Below are positions 17,074 through 24,516 of a stretch of 43,536 bases of DNA, piece after piece. Within the stretch, counting starts at the first letter, position 1. Each line of letters starts with the position of its first letter. The DNA is from Candidatus Poribacteria bacterium (lineage in GTDB: Bacteria; Poribacteria; WGA-4E; WGA-3G): the NCBI GenBank assembly GCA_012271015.1, contig JAAXHD010000256.1, positions 1 through 43,536 of the forward strand. Reading direction: 5' to 3'. The notes below the pieces were generated by a model, which was not told the DNA's origin, ran no database searches, and saw only the letters and a program-made list of their open reading frames with translations. The position numbers were made by a program, and so were the translations under genes.

Positions 17074-19005
17074 ATGAATTCCAGAACCGAGAACCCACCT
17101 GATGTCATCACGAAAAAAGCATTAATCGTCGGACTCATTCTGGTTGTTGTTAACGCGTATTGGGTAGGGATAGCGAGTGAACTCTGGTATGCCGTCTACA
17201 CACTCGTTTCACCGTTTTCTAATGCGGTTTTTACGCTATTTGTGCTGCTCGCGCTCAATGTTCTCCTACGTAAAGGCGTACCACGCCTTGCCTTCACCCC
17301 TGCTGAACTGCTACTCATCTACATAATGGTGACGATGGTGTCCACGATATCAGGACACGCCATGATGGCGATTCTCATGGGGACGCTGGCACATCCGTTC
17401 TGGTTCGCAACACCCGAAAACGAATGGGCGCAACTCTTTCTACATCACATCCCGTCATGGCTCACAGTCCACGAGTCCGAGTGGTTAGCGGGTTACTACG
17501 AGGGCGAATCGAGCATTTATTGGGCGGAACATCTCCGCATCTGGATTAGACCTGCCCTCCTCTGGTCAGGCTTTATCTTTCTACTCTACGGTTCATTGCT
17601 CTGTTTAGGGTTGTTCCTTCGTAAGCAGTGGATGGAACGCGAAAAGTTGAGTTTCCCCTTAACGCAATTGCCCCTGCAAATGACGACCAATCGCAGTTTT
17701 TTCCGTTCCCGTGCCCTTTGGTTCGGATTCGGGATCGCGGCACTGCTTCGCGTGATGGCTGGATTGCACGACATTTTTCCCGTTATCCCCGCGCTACCGC
17801 CTAACTATCGGCTCGACCGACACTTCACGGAACGCCCATGGAATGCGATCGGCTACGCCTCAATGTCCTTCAACCTTGCAATCGTCGGCCTCACTTATTT
17901 CATGCCGCTCGATCTCGCCTTTTCCACATGGTTTTTCTTTTGGCTCACCCGGGCAGAACGCGTCATCGCAAGCACAGTCGGTGTAACAAACCTCAATATC
18001 TTGCATTTCAACGACCGCGCATCGGGCGCTTGGGTGGGTATCGCCGTGCTGACACTTTGGATGAGCCGTCGGCACTTCGCTCGCTTTTTCCGACACGTCA
18101 TCGGAAGCGAACGCGGGGACGATAGCAACGAACCTTTCTCCTATCGGACAGTCGCAACCTTGACCGTCCTGAGCGTAGGACTCGTTTTCGGATTTTGCTA
18201 TGCCGCAGGTATGTCGTTGTGGGCAATTAGCGTATTTTATGCCCTATTTATTGCGTTTGCGATAGCGATAGGACGTGTTCGCGCTGAACTCGGACCGCCC
18301 TACCACGAAGTTATCGGTATCAATCCACGGCAGATGATGGTGAGTATGTTTGGAACACGACAATTGGGTGCGCCAAACCTCACCGTCATGACATTTCTCT
18401 ACGCTTTTAACCGTTGCAACCGTTCACACCCGATGCCGAACCAGATTGAATCCCTGCGGATTGGAGAACGTTCAGGCATGCCCGGTAAGACGTTGCTCTT
18501 GGGAATGGCACTTGCAATCGCAGTGGGTGCGTTGGCGACGTTCTGGACGTATCTGCAAGTCGCTTATCATTACGGTGTGTTAGCGCAATGTCAAGGCGTT
18601 GTCGGACGCTTCGGATGGGAAAGTTTCAATCCGCTTCAAAGTTGGTTACAGCACCCGAAAGAACCCGATGTGAGTGCGATGCTCTTTATGAGTGGCGGGT
18701 TCTCTTTTGTATTCCTCCTCCACTTCCTACGGACACGTCTGTTATGGTGGACGCTTCATCCATCGGGTTACGTGCTGTCAGGCGCGTCATGGGGCGGGCT
18801 CATCTATTTTTGGTTCCCCGTCATGGTGAGTTGGCTCATCAAGTTTTTGATCCTCCGATTTTCGGGTTGGCAAACATATCGTAAAGCGATCCCCTTCTTT
18901 CTCGGATTGGTTTTGGGGGATTACATTCCGCGCAGTATTCTGAGTCTTATCAGTTTCGCGTTGCATCTATACATGCCATCATCTGGTGCGGGGCATACAC
19001 TTTAG
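17074..19005 (+). CDS. DUF6785/DUF6784-type multi-pass membrane protein
   Basis: 643 residues from the ATG at 17074; a TTG 9 bp upstream (17065) is an alternative start and neither has a good Shine-Dalgarno. There are roughly 12-14 hydrophobic segments. Recognisable features are the opening ALIVGLILVVVNAYWVGIAS, the segment EREKLSFPLTQLPLQM after helix 5, ADRVIAS-like TRAERVIASTVG, and RAELGPPYHEVIGINPRQMM near the middle. The family is common in Poribacteria and Planctomycetes and looks transporter-like (resembling oligopeptide-transporter topology), but no substrate is established. It is flanked on both sides by heptamer repeats. No clear operon partner. Confidence 0.85.
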   Translation: MNSRTENPPDVITKKALIVGLILVVVNAYWVGIASELWYAVYTLVSPFSNAVFTLFVLLALNVLLRKGVPRLAFTPAELLLIYIMVTMVSTISGHAMMAILMGTLAHPFWFATPENEWAQLFLHHIPSWLTVHESEWLAGYYEGESSIYWAEHLRIWIRPALLWSGFIFLLYGSLLCLGLFLRKQWMEREKLSFPLTQLPLQMTTNRSFFRSRALWFGFGIAALLRVMAGLHDIFPVIPALPPNYRLDRHFTERPWNAIGYASMSFNLAIVGLTYFMPLDLAFSTWFFFWLTRAERVIASTVGVTNLNILHFNDRASGAWVGIAVLTLWMSRRHFARFFRHVIGSERGDDSNEPFSYRTVATLTVLSVGLVFGFCYAAGMSLWAISVFYALFIAFAIAIGRVRAELGPPYHEVIGINPRQMMVSMFGTRQLGAPNLTVMTFLYAFNRCNRSHPMPNQIESLRIGERSGMPGKTLLLGMALAIAVGALATFWTYLQVAYHYGVLAQCQGVVGRFGWESFNPLQSWLQHPKEPDVSAMLFMSGGFSFVFLLHFLRTRLLWWTLHPSGYVLSGASWGGLIYFWFPVMVSWLIKFLILRFSGWQTYRKAIPFFLGLVLGDYIPRSILSLISFALHLYMPSSGAGHTL

Positions 19006-19229
19006 GAGTGGTTGTCAGCAGTCAGCGATCAGCGGTCAGTGGCATATTTGGGAAATCTTGCCAGTAGGAGCAGATGAAAAATATTGTATATCTTGGACGG
19101 AGATCAGACGAGGTTAGGAAACCTCGCCTCCCCATTCTAACGGAATGATGACCATAATTATGGAATTATTGAGATTATCTTTTCTTTCATCAAATTCGGC
19201 TTGAATTGTGCATTCGCCGGAGATTAAAA
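19006..19229. other. Intergenic region upstream of the ABC ATPase gene
   Basis: It holds the heptamer array at 19011-19038, a hairpin CGAGGTT-AGGAA-ACCTCG near 19109-19126, and a perfect 12-bp palindrome CCATAATTATGG (19152-19163) that could be an operator for the ABC ATPase gene starting at 19230. No clear -35/-10 pair was found. Confidence 0.35.
19011..19038. repeat. Heptanucleotide tandem repeat (4 units)
   Basis: GTTGTCA-GCAGTCA-GCGATCA-GCGGTCA, consensus GYNRTCA. The first unit is identical to the doublet at 16933-16946, so the same heptamer flanks the DUF6785-type gene on both sides. Confidence 0.6.
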
Positions 19230-20270
19230 ATGACACCATTACTTACTGTCGAATCTATTACGAAGCAATTTGCGACTACGCCTGTTGTGAAAGATGTCAG
19301 TTTCACGGTATATCCGGGGGAAATCTTCGCGCTTTTGGGACCCAGTGGTTGTGGGAAAACGACGACCTTACGCATCGTCGCTGGATTTGAAACGGCAGAT
19401 ACCGGCAGAATCTCTATGGCAGAACGCACACTCGCCGACAACAATACGCACGTACCCCCTGAATCTCGCGGTATCGGCTTTGTGTTTCAGGACTACGCCC
19501 TGTTTCCACACAAAAATGTGCTTGAAAACGTCGCTTTCGGTCTTCGGAAGGTGCCGAAAAAGCAGTGCCAAGAAAGGGCATTCGAGGTGCTGGATATGGT
19601 GGGCATGACGAATCTACAGTCGCGTTTACCGCACCATCTCTCCGGTGGCGAGCAGCAGCGAGTCGCATTGGCGCGTGCCATCATCGCTCGTCCGAAACTG
19701 CTCCTCTTAGACGAACCCTTTTCAAGTCTTGATCCGGGGTTACGGCAGTCTACCCGTGAGGAAGTCCGCTCGCTCCTGAAAGCCGAAGGGATCAGCGCAG
19801 TGCTCGTCACACATGCACAAGAAGAAGCATTGAGTTTCTCCGAGCGATTGGGCGTGATGAAAGAAGGTTCACTTGAACAGATCGGCACCCCCGAGACGGT
19901 GTACCGTCATCCGAAAACGGCTTATGTCGCAGATTTTCTGGGACAGACGAATTTCATTCGCGCAGACATCAAAGATGGGATCGCAGAAACCCCGTTTGGA
20001 CGTGTAAAAGTAGAAGGTGCTGAGCGTGGCAACGCGCTGCTCTCAATTCGACCTGAATGTTTGATAATGATGACCCCTGACGCTCAGCGTCGCACTAAAA
20101 GCGGGCGCGTCGTAGGACAAGCGTTTAAAGGGCACGATTTCACATATCAGGTCGAGATGGACGGACAGCAGTACTTCGTCCAGACCGACTACCGTTGCCC
20201 GTTTCAGATAGGAGACACGGTTCTGTTGAAAGCAGAATCGGCAGTAGTAGTTACATCCGAAACCGAATGA
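19230..20270 (+). CDS. ABC transporter ATP-binding protein (FbpC/PotA-like)
   Basis: 346 residues from the ATG at 19230, chosen over a TTG at 19206 because GGAG lies 7 nt upstream. Walker A GPSGCGKTT (37-45), Q-loop FQDYALFPH (86-94), signature LSGGEQQR (137-144), Walker B LLLLDEP (157-163), D-loop SSLD and H-loop His195 are all present. A C-terminal TOBE-like regulatory domain (about 240-346) marks the CUT1/FbpC/spermidine-type importers (iron, polyamine, phosphonate, sulfate or sugar). No permease or binding-protein gene is adjacent, so it is an orphan ATPase that must pair with subunits encoded elsewhere. It is convergent with the M28 peptidase gene. Confidence 0.93.
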   Translation: MTPLLTVESITKQFATTPVVKDVSFTVYPGEIFALLGPSGCGKTTTLRIVAGFETADTGRISMAERTLADNNTHVPPESRGIGFVFQDYALFPHKNVLENVAFGLRKVPKKQCQERAFEVLDMVGMTNLQSRLPHHLSGGEQQRVALARAIIARPKLLLLDEPFSSLDPGLRQSTREEVRSLLKAEGISAVLVTHAQEEALSFSERLGVMKEGSLEQIGTPETVYRHPKTAYVADFLGQTNFIRADIKDGIAETPFGRVKVEGAERGNALLSIRPECLIMMTPDAQRRTKSGRVVGQAFKGHDFTYQVEMDGQQYFVQTDYRCPFQIGDTVLLKAESAVVVTSETE

Positions 20271-20360
20271 AGGTGATAGCACCCACTCCCTAAAGACAGG
20301 GGAAACGGATAGTTGACTTAATATTCCCTTCAATTTCAAAAACAAAAGCAGAAACACAAG

Positions 20361-22469
20361 TTACAACATCCGCCGAATCTCATCAATCCCCTGAATCATT
20401 CGTGTGAACGCCTCAACCAACCGATCAATCTCTGCATGCACCGCCGCATCATCCCCACCCTCCAGCGCATCAAGGACCCCAGGAAAAACGACCGCGGCGT
20501 AGCCCGTATTGAGACCCGGTGCATAAATGAGATGCTTAAACCAAGGACGTAACGGCAAGCCCGTCTCGCTCGTCAAGCCTCGCTCTAATTGGTACAATCG
20601 CTGGTTTATCTCCGAAATCTGAGATAGGTCGTCAGAAGCGAGGTAACGTGCAAGCTCCCGATTGAGTCTCCCTGCTGTCTGCTGCCATTCTGTAAGCAGA
20701 CCATCTAATTCCTCAACATCTTTGGCAATCTTATTTTTCGAGCCAGAATTTTGCAACAGTTTCAAAGGCATCATCAAGTCTGTTGCATACGTCTCATAGT
20801 CAAAGGGTAAAACATCGGCATTGGCGAGCTGCAGTGCAAGTGTGCCCCAGACTTGTGCCATCGCCGCCTGATATTGAAAAGTTGGATCCCCGAAGTGTGT
20901 CATCCAGTAAAAATTATCCTGCATAGCGTGGTAGACACCATAAGGACCTCCGAACCCCATACTGACAGCAGGAATACCCGCATGCCCAACAAACGGTGAA
21001 TGGTCGGAACCACTTCCGAGGTTACCGATCTGCGGAATCTCCTTGCGTTGCGCCGTTCTCCAACTCTTGTAAACCGGTTTAAGTGTCCCTGGATCAATGA
21101 CATTTTGGGTTACTTCGCGCATTAACTCCCGCAGCGACGGCGTTGCACTCACGTAGAACCGTCCCCCTGTTGCCGCGATGTCTACATTGAGGTATGCGAT
21201 CGCTTTCTGCTGGAGCGTTGCCTTCAAATCCTCAACCCACTCCGTTGAACCGAGGATACCGAATTCTTCAGCGTCCCATGAGGCAAAAACAATCGTTCGC
21301 TTCGGACGTGTCCCCGCTTTGGCAAGTTCACCCAAGCATTGTGCGACCTCTAAGAGCGAGGTCGTGCCGCTGCCGGGGTCTGCCGCCCCATAAATCCAAG
21401 CATCATGATGATTGCCCAAGATTACCCACTGATCTGGATACTTCGTGCCCTCTAAAGTCGCAATAACATTATAGATTGGGCGGATGCTGTGTTCACAACG
21501 CACCTTGATTCGCACCTTCGCAGGTCCTGGTCCAATGTGATAGGCAAAAGGTAAGCCGCCCTGCCACTCAGATGGAACATTCGGTCCCGCGAGTGCTTTC
21601 AGAAATGGTTCGGCATCTCTGTAAGCGATAGGCACTACAGGAATTTTGGGAAGATCTGTGGCTTCGTCAAATGAGAGTCTCTCGGCATCTTGAGTCGCCG
21701 CCCAACCGGGTGTGAGCGGATCGCTGGCGTGCTGAAAGATATATTTCACGGTCCCACGTTGTATCGCATCCTCTGAACGCCACGGACCCCGAGGATAAAC
21801 GTCACCACGCATGTATCCATCGTCTGCTGGATCCGAGTATAGAATCAAACCGACTGCCCCGTTATCGCCTGCGACTTTAGCCTTCACACCGCGATAACTG
21901 CCACCATACCGAGCAATACAAATCTTACCCTCCACTGAGATACCTTGACCGGCGAGAATTTGGTAGTCCTCAGGTAACCCTCTATTGACGTAGATGAGTT
22001 CAGCGGTTACATCCCCATCGGGCGAATAGGCGTTATACCCCGGCACAATTTCTGTCTCATAAGAATCCTTATCCCATTCCCAACTCGCTTCTTTGCCGAT
22101 AGCAAGGTGCTGGATAGGTGAGAGCAGTTCTACACGCACCTCAAGCGGATGCGGAAGATACACGTGATACTCGTACACCTGCACCTGTAAACCGTAGTTT
22201 TCATATTCATTCCGAAGGTATGCCGCGACCTTACGACTATTCTCTGTACCGGCGAGATGAGGTTCCTCAGTCAGATAACGCAATTTATGTTGGCATCTTT
22301 CCGCTGAAACCAGATCCTTAAAACGGTCCTCATATTGCTTTTGTGTAGCGGCACTCTCTGGCGTGAACCCACGCATACCGAAGACGTTATGAGAAGAAAA
22401 TGCGAACGCAAGAAAAATAAAGATAAAATAAAAATGTGGTCTCCAAGTCCGCCGTCGTAGATGAGACAT
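20361..22469 (-). CDS. Secreted M28 metallopeptidase, glutamate carboxypeptidase II-like
   Basis: 702 residues. Signal peptide (residues 1-31), then a split M28 core with an inserted PA domain (about 120-320) and a C-terminal TFR-type dimerisation helical domain (about 580-700). Zinc and catalytic residues are visible by comparison with human GCPII: His354 in GNHHDAW, Asp364 in GAADPGSG, the Glu401-Glu402 pair in SWDAEEFGILGSTEW, Asp430 in YLNVDIAATG, plus GSGSDHSPF near the second substrate loop. It likely removes C-terminal acidic or other residues from peptides outside the cytoplasm. ATG at 22469; divergent from the response regulator gene across a 222-bp spacer. Confidence 0.93.
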   Translation of the reverse strand: MSHLRRRTWRPHFYFIFIFLAFAFSSHNVFGMRGFTPESAATQKQYEDRFKDLVSAERCQHKLRYLTEEPHLAGTENSRKVAAYLRNEYENYGLQVQVYEYHVYLPHPLEVRVELLSPIQHLAIGKEASWEWDKDSYETEIVPGYNAYSPDGDVTAELIYVNRGLPEDYQILAGQGISVEGKICIARYGGSYRGVKAKVAGDNGAVGLILYSDPADDGYMRGDVYPRGPWRSEDAIQRGTVKYIFQHASDPLTPGWAATQDAERLSFDEATDLPKIPVVPIAYRDAEPFLKALAGPNVPSEWQGGLPFAYHIGPGPAKVRIKVRCEHSIRPIYNVIATLEGTKYPDQWVILGNHHDAWIYGAADPGSGTTSLLEVAQCLGELAKAGTRPKRTIVFASWDAEEFGILGSTEWVEDLKATLQQKAIAYLNVDIAATGGRFYVSATPSLRELMREVTQNVIDPGTLKPVYKSWRTAQRKEIPQIGNLGSGSDHSPFVGHAGIPAVSMGFGGPYGVYHAMQDNFYWMTHFGDPTFQYQAAMAQVWGTLALQLANADVLPFDYETYATDLMMPLKLLQNSGSKNKIAKDVEELDGLLTEWQQTAGRLNRELARYLASDDLSQISEINQRLYQLERGLTSETGLPLRPWFKHLIYAPGLNTGYAAVVFPGVLDALEGGDDAAVHAEIDRLVEAFTRMIQGIDEIRRML

Positions 22470-22691
22470 ATTTATTAGCGTTTTAATAAGTCATTACCCC
22501 CTTCTATTTTTTGCAAATAATAACACATTTCCTGCACATTTTCATTATATTTTTTCTTCGATTTCCATTATGCTGTGTCACGAAACAGTTTGCTGATTCC
22601 GATAAAAAAATCGCTCTATAAAATTGACATAACAGCGCATAATTTGTTAAAATAGGAGTGTAATCATTAATTGACCGTAAGGATGACTTAA
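22470..22691. other. Divergent spacer between M28 peptidase and response regulator genes
   Basis: AT-rich. It contains the well-formed plus-strand promoter described separately. The minus-strand promoter for the peptidase is not clear; TGTTATTATTTGC (minus strand, near 22510) is a candidate -10. The 65-codon minus ORF here (22504-22701) has no family resemblance and is ignored. Confidence 0.4.
22624..22653 (+). promoter_or_regulatory. Consensus sigma-70 promoter of the response regulator gene
   Basis: -35 TTGACA (22624-22629), 18-bp spacer, -10 TAAAAT (22648-22653) in TTGTTAAAATAGGAG. The start codon is 39 bp downstream, preceded by AAGGATG. Confidence 0.7.
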
Positions 22692-23384
22692 ATGGACGCA
22701 AAGATTCTCATTGTTGAAGATGAACGTGACATTGTAGAGTTACTACGGTACAATCTACAAGAAGCAGGTTTTGAAACAGATTATGTCCGGAACGGTGCTG
22801 ATGCCCTCCATCGGGCTGTCGAAAAGCCACCGGATCTCATTTTGTTAGACTTGATGCTCCCAGAAGTGGACGGACTGATCGTCTGTCGGTTATTAAAGAA
22901 CGATCCAAGGACGAAAAATATTCCGATCGTGATGGTAACCGCGAAGGTAGAAGAACGGGACCGGGTGGCAGGCTTGGAACTCGGTGCAGACGATTACATC
23001 ACAAAACCCTTTAGTCCAAGAGAAGTTGTACTCCGGGTATCCGCTGTGTTACGCCGCCTCCAAGCCGGCAAACAAACAGAAAACACCAAGCAGATTGAAA
23101 TGCACGGATTCACAATCGATTTGGACAAACATCAGGTATTGACTGAAAACGGTTCAATCGATCTCACAGCAACCGAATTCAAACTTATTACGTTATTCGC
23201 GCGTTCGCCAGGACGCGTCTTTACCCGCGATATTCTAATGGACGTGATATGGGGACAAGAGTATTACGGCATCGATAGGACAGTGGATACGCATGTCAGC
23301 CGCCTTCGACGGAAGCTCGGGGAATTCGGGAAGCATATTGAGACAGTACACGGGGTTGGGTATCGGTTCAAGGAAGCCAGTTAA
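22692..23384 (+). CDS. OmpR/PhoB-family response regulator (orphan)
   Basis: 230 residues. Receiver domain (1-120) with acidic pocket E9-D10-E11, phospho-acceptor Asp53 in LILLDLMLPEVDG, Thr83 and Lys105 in YITKPFSP. The winged-helix DNA-binding domain (about 128-228) carries LTATEFKLITLFARSPGRVF, TRDILMDVIWG, the recognition helix RTVDTHVSRLRRKLG and the final HGVGYRF. It is a phosphorylation-controlled transcription factor of the PhoB type. No histidine kinase gene is adjacent, so its sensor is elsewhere. It has its own strong promoter. The regulon is unknown; the neighbouring divergent peptidase is one candidate target. Confidence 0.95.
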   Translation: MDAKILIVEDERDIVELLRYNLQEAGFETDYVRNGADALHRAVEKPPDLILLDLMLPEVDGLIVCRLLKNDPRTKNIPIVMVTAKVEERDRVAGLELGADDYITKPFSPREVVLRVSAVLRRLQAGKQTENTKQIEMHGFTIDLDKHQVLTENGSIDLTATEFKLITLFARSPGRVFTRDILMDVIWGQEYYGIDRTVDTHVSRLRRKLGEFGKHIETVHGVGYRFKEAS

Positions 23385-23575
23385 AGGTTGGTTCTGCCAC
23401 CAGCTGATAGTAGGAAGGATCTCCGATCTCGACTGCTTTTAAAGCCCCCTGATAAGGGATTTCAGGCGTTATTGACCATTGATGAAGTGCTTCCAAGCGA
23501 GAGGTAACCCTTAAGGGTTCCTCCCGCATTGAAGTGCACTTGTAAGGTTAAAATATATAGATTCTGCTCCTGGAC
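23385..23575. other. Convergent intergenic region with palindrome
   Basis: It contains AACCCTTAAGGGTT (about 23506-23519), a perfect 14-bp palindrome inside GAGAGGTAACCC...GGGTTCCTC. Flanking GAAGTGC direct repeats (GAAGTGCTTCC and GAAGTGCACTT) occur on either side. It is probably a bidirectional terminator for the response regulator and HTH genes, or a small repeat. No ORF is seen. Confidence 0.4.
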
Positions 23576-23950
23576 CTACGGAAACTGTATTCCCTGTTTT
23601 CGGCACACCTTTCGGATTTTGTTAACCGCCCCGCCTATCTGTTTCCCGTTCCGCGTAACACCAAAAAGGTGCTGACTGACAACACGGCGGGAAATACCGA
23701 GAATGTTCCCAATCTCCTCCTGTGTTTTACCTTTATAGAAGTAGAGTTGAATACATTCAGCTTGGCGTTTGGTGAGTTCTCTCGCGATAATGAGACGAAT
23801 CTGCTCAAGGACTGCCCGCCGCTTTGCACGACGCGCCTCAGTATATTCGTCATCAGGTGTCCGATACCAGAAATAGTCTTCGGTAGTGAGCTGATCAAAA
23901 TACTCCGGTGGCACCGGAATTTCCCAAAAGTCGGGATTAAACTTGGGCAT
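23576..23950 (-). CDS. Sigma-70 region 4-like helix-turn-helix protein
   Basis: 124 residues. The N-terminal 50 residues are acidic and aromatic (NPDFWEIPVPPEYFDQLTTE, then DYFWYRTPDDEY). A Lys/Arg-rich helix follows (TEARRAKRRAVLEQIR), then a region-4-type HTH: ELTKRQAECIQLYFYKGKTQ, EEIGNILGISRRVVSQHLFG. No region 2 is present, so it is not a complete sigma factor. It may be a small transcription regulator of the sigma-like HTH class. ATG at 23950 with GGGAG about 11 nt upstream. A promoter-like GTGCATCC module and a 25-codon ORF with a perfect Shine-Dalgarno lie upstream. Confidence 0.8.
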   Translation of the reverse strand: MPKFNPDFWEIPVPPEYFDQLTTEDYFWYRTPDDEYTEARRAKRRAVLEQIRLIIARELTKRQAECIQLYFYKGKTQEEIGNILGISRRVVSQHLFGVTRNGKQIGGAVNKIRKVCRKQGIQFP

Positions 23951-24003
23951 AGATAGAGCAACTCCCTCGAATGTGAGGCGATCGCGCCTATGCCTTAATC
24001 AAA

Positions 24004-24081
24004 CTATCGACAAAGGTCAGAGGCACCATCGCCACAATTGAATACTTTCAGGTGAAGTGTGGCGTGGTTCATAGACAACAT
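24004..24081 (-). CDS. Possible 25-aa leader peptide or small protein
   Basis: The ATG at 24081 is preceded 7 nt upstream by AAGGAGGT, with a second AAGGAGG just before it (AAGGAGGATAAGGAGGT). The predicted peptide begins MLSMNHATLHLKVF and has two cysteines, in FNC and DLCR, near its end. It lies 53 bp upstream of the HTH gene on the same strand, after a promoter-like module. The unusually strong ribosome binding site is the only coding evidence. It could be a leader peptide controlling the HTH gene, or chance. Confidence 0.35.
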   Translation of the reverse strand: MLSMNHATLHLKVFNCGDGASDLCR

Positions 24082-24212
24082 AATGGCTACCTCCTTATCC
24101 TCCTTATTGTTTATGATTGGGAACGGTGCAAGCGGGTCAATGACATTTCGTAAAGACTGCTTTTGCAAACCGTACATGATAATATACCAAAAAACCAAAA
24201 AATATGCCATTA

Positions 24213-24256
24213 AAAAACGGCAATGGTTTACTTAAACACATTTTCGGATGCACTTT
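24213..24256 (-). promoter_or_regulatory. GTGCATCC promoter-like module, copy 1
   Basis: Read on the minus strand: TTGGCAAAAGTGCATCCGAA then AATGTGTTTAAGTAAACC. A TTGGCA -35-like hexamer is about 17 bp before a GTTTAA -10-like element. The internal AAAGTGCATCCRAWARYG is shared with copies at 24471-24497 and 26660-26693. It is upstream of the 25-codon ORF and the HTH gene. Confidence 0.5.
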
Positions 24257-24280
24257 TGCCAATTCTTCGGAAATCGTCTT

Positions 24281-24319
24281 AAAAAAATAGGGGACAGAGG
24301 GGTTTGAACCCTCCGTCCC
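24281..24319 (-). terminator. Strong intrinsic terminator (minus strand)
   Basis: On the minus strand, GGGACGGAGGG pairs with CCCTCTGTCCC around the 7-nt loop TTCAAAC, followed after 3 nt by seven Ts. The loop and stem resemble a tRNA T-arm (GAGGG-TTCAAAC-CCCTC), but no tRNA acceptor, D-arm or anticodon arm can be built around it. Confidence 0.75.
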
Positions 24320-24322
24320 TTT

Positions 24323-24378
24323 CCAAAGAGTGCGACACTCAGTGCCACACCACAAGGGCGCAACACTAAGTGCCACAC
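24323..24378 (-). repeat. Tandem duplication of a 28-nt unit
   Basis: Two adjacent 28-nt units (24351-24378 and 24323-24350) both begin GTGTGGCACT on the minus strand and share most positions (TTAGTGTTGCGCCC versus GAGTGTCGCACTC). They lie between the 10-codon ORF and the terminator. Confidence 0.6.
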
Positions 24379-24398
24379 CTCCTCTGGTTTGCTAACAT
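24366..24398 (-). CDS. Possible 10-aa leader peptide (candidate attenuator or small RNA)
   Basis: The ATG at 24398 has a perfect AAGGAGGT (24406-24413) 7 nt upstream and encodes MLANQRRCGT before a TAG. The start context is almost the same as that of the 25-codon ORF at 24081 (same Shine-Dalgarno, same spacing, both starting Met-Leu). A promoter-like module precedes it and an intrinsic terminator follows about 50 nt after its stop, so a transcript under 200 nt is predicted. It could be a leader peptide of an attenuator, or a small RNA. Confidence 0.3.
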   Translation of the reverse strand: MLANQRRCGT

Positions 24399-24449
24399 AA
24401 CAAATACCTCCTTTTCCGCAATACAGCGGTATTAGGATACCATCATCAT

Positions 24450-24497
24450 AAAAATGACAATGATTCGTTTAATACACGTTTTCGGATGCACTTTTTG
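24450..24497 (-). promoter_or_regulatory. GTGCATCC promoter-like module, copy 2
   Basis: Minus strand: AAAGTGCATCCGAAAACGTG then TATTAAACGAATCATTG. It matches copy 1 for over 25 positions and also shares CATTGYC further on. It lies right after the GNAT gene stop and drives toward the 10-codon ORF. Confidence 0.5.
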
Positions 24498-24516
24498 GTG
24501 TTTTTGTGAAAAAAAA

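Noticed and set aside
19206..19229. Upstream TTG start for the ABC ATPase
   Set aside because: It lacks a ribosome site; the ATG at 19230 has GGAG at correct spacing.
22504..22701. 65-residue minus ORF in the divergent spacer
   Set aside because: It overlaps the response-regulator promoter and start on the opposite strand and lacks any coding signature.
24137..24376. 79-residue minus ORF starting in the tandem repeat
   Set aside because: It reads through a strong terminator and has no ribosome site or family similarity.
24281..24378. Possible tRNA on the minus strand (T-arm-like GAGGG-TTCAAAC-CCCTC)
   Set aside because: No D-arm, anticodon arm or matching acceptor can be formed; the sequence is a simple terminator hairpin with a T-run, next to a 28-nt tandem repeat.
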